Below, one piece after another: positions 44,901 through 46,544 of a stretch of DNA of 46,544 nt. Every line of letters begins with the position of its first letter. The stretch's first letter is position 1. The notes under the pieces were generated by a model. That model saw only the letters and a list, made by a program, of their open reading frames with translations, was not told the origin of the DNA and ran no database searches. The DNA comes from Sediminimonas sp. (GTDB taxonomy: Bacteria; Pseudomonadota; Alphaproteobacteria; Rhodobacterales; Rhodobacteraceae): positions 1-46,544 of the forward strand of contig NZ_JAGXFK010000038.1 of the NCBI RefSeq assembly GCF_024637375.1, in the 5' to 3' direction. Both the position numbers and the translations under genes were made by a program.

Positions 44901-45275
44901 CAGGCGCCCATCCAGCAGCGCCCGCGCCGACAGGCTGATCTCGACATCGCTCAGCGTCAGGACCGGCCGGCCGGACCCTTCGGCAAGGTCCACGTCTTGC
45001 AAGCGCAAGCGCGGCTCCAAGCCGCGTGCGACGATCAGCGACACCTCGCCGAAACGCACGTTCGTATCCGGCAGCGCGGCGCTGGCGCGCGCCTCGATGC
45101 GCGCGCGCAGCCAGTCCGGTGCCGTCAGCGGCCGGCCGATCGCCGCGATGACCAGCAGCATCACCGCCGCGGCCACGGCCGCCAGCCCGATCAGCGCCAC
45201 CAGCCCGACGCGCCGGCGACGTCGCCGGCGCGTCGGGCGCGCCGGAACGGGAGACTTGTCAGCGGATGATCGCAT
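41919..45275 (-). CDS. large AsmA/YhdP-like envelope protein
   Basis: A 1118-residue protein with an arginine-rich cytoplasmic start (RRRRRRR), one N-terminal membrane helix (about 24-47) and a very long periplasmic part rich in beta strands. DUF3971/AsmA-type C-terminal features are present (LNAASVIGLLEQFRGNGLLF, GMDGVLDLETGRMDMQGVISPFY-like segment). YhdP and relatives form bridges that move phospholipid to the outer membrane; assigning that role is inference from family and length. The C-terminus is a Pro/Glu-rich tail. Codons 13-24 overlap a 36-bp perfect palindrome. Confidence 0.85.
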   Translation of the reverse strand: MRSSADKSPVPARPTRRRRRRRVGLVALIGLAAVAAAVMLLVIAAIGRPLTAPDWLRARIEARASAALPDTNVRFGEVSLIVARGLEPRLRLQDVDLAEGSGRPVLTLSDVEISLSARALLDGRLRPGKVRLSGARVKVRRLTDGVFDLALGADLRPLGQAVSAAQLVEAVDAVMARPGLSSLRSVTAEALTVRYEDVRTGRAWTVDGGRLRLTRQDGVLNLSGDFALLGGRDYATTLELSYSSAIGSPAAQFGMSFRDMAAGDIADQAPALAWLDVLRAPISGSLRAALDGNGVLGRLSATLQIGNGAVQPTEETRPVPFESARVYLTYDPATRQLDFDDISVRSQWVSLRATGTATLRDLQGGWPQELLGQVSVTDIAANPDKLYPDPVQLARAEMDFRLRLDPFTLDIGRLSIADRGSTLRARGALAARQAGWALSIEGEMDAISPQRVLALWPRKVKPRTREWVEKNLHEAALHDIRLAYRTGAGLSEMVYAAFEFSDAELRYARTLPLLMGAAGHAELVNDRFVATGVHGRVVPPQGGALDVAGTSLVVPDVRIDEAPAQVYLRSRSTITAALSMLDLDPINALEKSDTPVALADGHAEVQATLDLRLKKHLQPDEVRFSARAGLSDVRSDKVVPGRVLAAPRLRVQADNDALSISGRGRLGQVPFDAEWRTALGPGASGHSRVAGTVTLSRAFAEEFAIGLPPDAVSGRNAARFEIALARDAAPAFSLSSDLAGLGLRLSWIDWHLDTAETGLLEVAGTLGEPPQIDRLELDAPRLELLGQVRLTDAGQLDRAEFTRARVGNWLSAPVALIGRGPGQAPAVRVTGGWIDMRAVSAGEAGGIGGSGGGEGGPLFLTLERLQVSEGIALTGLEGEFATAGGLDGTFTAQVNGSAQVTGRVVPRDGRSAFRIQSDNAGATFRAAGLLQRARRGALDLTLLPVGAPGTYDGRLKVRDIWLRDAPAMAELLNAASVIGLLEQFRGNGLLFAEVESRFRLTPSRVVVQEGSAVGASLGLSMDGVLDLETGRMDMQGVISPFYLFNAIGAVLTRKGEGLVGFSYRMRGTAENPRVQVNPLSIFTPGMFREIFRRPPPDPDSPPDVRDEPRQPPQPEPRP
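45203..45238. repeat. 36-bp perfect palindrome inside the AsmA-like gene
   Basis: gcccgacgcgccggcgac followed at once by its exact reverse complement, centred between 45220 and 45221. It lies in the coding region 37-72 bases after the start codon and encodes the poly-arginine segment before the membrane helix. Confidence 0.85.
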
Positions 45276-45383
45276 TCCGGGTCTTCAACTGCCTCGCCGC
45301 GGCCCTCGGGCCCGCTTGCCTTGTTCCTGCCGCCTGAGGTCTATTATTGAACCGATCCACAGTCACCAGCAAAGGAAATCGAC

Positions 45384-45854
45384 ATGCTCGAAGATGGCGA
45401 CACCGCCCCCGACTTCACCCTGCCCGCCGACGATGGCACGCAGATCACCCTGTCGGCGCTGCGCCCCGCGACGGTGGTGCTGTTCTTCTACCCGCGCGAC
45501 AACACGCAGGGCTGCACCCGCGAGGCATCCGACTTCACCGCGCTTGGCCATGAGTTCGCCCAGGCCGGTGCCAGGGTTTACGGGATCTCGAAGGACACAC
45601 TTGCCAGCCACGAGAAATTCCGCGCCGAACAAGGGCTTGGCGTTCCGTTGCTGTCGGATTCCGACACCACCGTGTGCGAGGATTACGGCGTCTGGCGGGA
45701 AAAGAAGATGTACGGCAAGACGTTCTGGGGCATCGAGCGGTCTACCTTCCTGATCGACCGGGCGGGCCGCATCGCGCGGGCCTGGCGCATGGTCAAGGTG
45801 CCGGGGCATGTGGAAGAAGTGCTCGCCGCGGTGCGCGCCCTGCCGGACGGCTGA
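45384..45854 (+). CDS. bcp: thioredoxin-dependent peroxiredoxin Bcp/PrxQ
   Basis: Reduces hydrogen and organic peroxides in the cytosol. The 156-residue protein has the peroxidatic Cys44 in YPRDNTQGCTREAS. The usual Bcp resolving cysteine five residues later is Ser49 here; the only other cysteine is Cys98 (TTVCEDYG), which could serve as the resolver as in another PrxQ subgroup. AAAGGAA precedes the ATG. It is divergent from the AsmA-like gene over 108 bases. Confidence 0.92.
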   Translation: MLEDGDTAPDFTLPADDGTQITLSALRPATVVLFFYPRDNTQGCTREASDFTALGHEFAQAGARVYGISKDTLASHEKFRAEQGLGVPLLSDSDTTVCEDYGVWREKKMYGKTFWGIERSTFLIDRAGRIARAWRMVKVPGHVEEVLAAVRALPDG

Positions 45855-46052
45855 CGCGAGCGAGAATGTCGCGAACGACCCGCATTTCGGCGGTTTTTTG
45901 CCAAATTTGCCGGGTCGGATGCGGCCCGGATGCCCGACATGGCCAAAACAGGTTGCCCTGCATGGGCTTACTGGTTACGAAAACGTGAAGAAAAACGCCC
46001 CGGCCACTGAGCAACGGGGCTACGGGGATGGATCTGAGGGGGCACGGATTAC

Positions 46053-46544
46053 TTGAGAACGCGACTTTCCATACGCATCGACACCGCGCTCGAGCGCTGG
46101 TTTCCCGAACGGCGCCTGTTCCTGAAATCGGATACCGACACGCGCTTCATCCGGTTGCGTCCGGGGACGCAGCTCACGGCCTTCGCGGGCGCCACGTTGC
46201 TTACCGCCTGGGCGATCGTCGCCACCGCGATCATCCTGATGGACACGATCGGCGCCGGCAACTTCCGTGACCAGGCCAAGCGCGACCAGCGCAATTACGA
46301 GGAACGCCTCAACGTGCTGGCGCAGCAGCGCGACGCCCGCGCCGAGGAAGCCCGGGCCGCGCAGGAGCGCTACAACAGCACCCTGACGCAGATCTCGCGG
46401 ATGCAGTCGCGGCTTCTGGCCTCGGAAACGCGCCGGCGCGAACTGGAAACCGGGATCGAGACGATCCAGACCACGCTGCGCGACGCGATCAAGACCCGCG
46501 ACAAGGCCCGCCGGCAACTGGCGGCGCTCAACGCGGACCCGGAC
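46053..46544 (+). CDS. M23-type envelope peptidase, N-terminal part (partial)
   Basis: The first 164 codons of a gene that runs off the window. It has a cytoplasmic basic N-terminus, one membrane helix (about residues 41-65, LTAFAGATLLTAWAIVATAI) and then a long coiled coil (FRDQAKRDQRNYEERLNVLAQ onward). From memory, this matches the N-terminus of Rhodobacterales M23 (LytM) family proteins, which are often followed by a bactofilin gene; the peptidase domain itself is not in view. No ATG is in frame; TTG 46053 with GAGGGG upstream is the best start. Confidence 0.7.
   Translation, partial: MRTRLSIRIDTALERWFPERRLFLKSDTDTRFIRLRPGTQLTAFAGATLLTAWAIVATAIILMDTIGAGNFRDQAKRDQRNYEERLNVLAQQRDARAEEARAAQERYNSTLTQISRMQSRLLASETRRRELETGIETIQTTLRDAIKTRDKARRQLAALNADPD

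Overview
The window is a continuous, gene-dense piece of a high-G+C alphaproteobacterial chromosome, almost certainly from the order Rhodobacterales (Rhodobacteraceae / Roseobacter group). The signs are the CckA cell-cycle kinase, the GTTC-N7-GTTC type SOS boxes before recA and uvrA, the long-form dCTP deaminase, the OlsB ornithine-lipid enzyme, the bamE / DUF177 / rpmF / plsX / fabH / ihfA / merR cluster, and an intergenic repeat ending in cgaggatatttccggccag that I remember from this family. There is no rRNA operon, CRISPR array, complete insertion sequence or prophage.

Layout. 1-1463: the 5' part of recA (minus) diverges from a P-loop sulfotransferase-like gene across a regulatory region with a clear LexA box. 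1477-6572 (minus): guaB, an RsmB-family rRNA methyltransferase, and cckA. 6830-8872: a ferredoxin/ASKHA protein of the RamA type. 8905-11760: a one-polypeptide Type IIL (MmeI-like) restriction-modification enzyme, the only clearly accessory gene, which carries an in-frame palindromic insert and a low-G+C target-recognition segment. 11847-13887: tRNA-Gly(CCC), an AbrB-type membrane protein and a short-chain dehydrogenase with an exposed operator. 13936-17975 (minus): bamE, olsB, an ABC-F ATPase and a K+ channel with a zinc ribbon. 18064-22591 (plus): DUF177, rpmF, plsX, fabH, ihfA and a MerR regulator, then tRNA-Pro(GGG) and dcd. 23891-27679: small membrane proteins, DUF808, gap, coaD and a CBS protein. 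27739-33499: a LysR regulator diverging from a four-gene valine-degradation operon (mmsA, isobutyryl-CoA dehydrogenase, 3-hydroxyisobutyryl-CoA hydrolase, mmsB). 33643-41909: DUF2892, uvrA, a rhodanese, lpdA, DUF924, a frameshifted MFS transporter and queA. 41919-46544: a very large AsmA/YhdP-like protein, a Bcp peroxiredoxin and the start of an M23 peptidase-like envelope protein.

How the genes work together. Most of the window is core housekeeping: DNA repair under SOS control (recA, uvrA), membrane lipid synthesis (plsX, fabH, olsB), envelope assembly (bamE, AsmA-like, M23), central carbon flow (gap, lpdA) and valine catabolism. I see no complete new multi-gene system. The most interesting material is small-scale: a 36-bp perfect palindrome at the start of the AsmA-like gene, a palindromic element inserted in frame in the Type IIL enzyme, a near-perfect 32-bp inverted repeat before lpdA, an exact IHF consensus site in front of ihfA, a candidate shared operator before two acyl-CoA genes, and a frameshift in the MFS gene that falls exactly on a minus-one slippery heptamer.

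No gap between genes exceeds 300 bases; the longer ones (6573-6829, 25169-25391, 36759-36987, 45855-46052) hold promoters or operators where noted.
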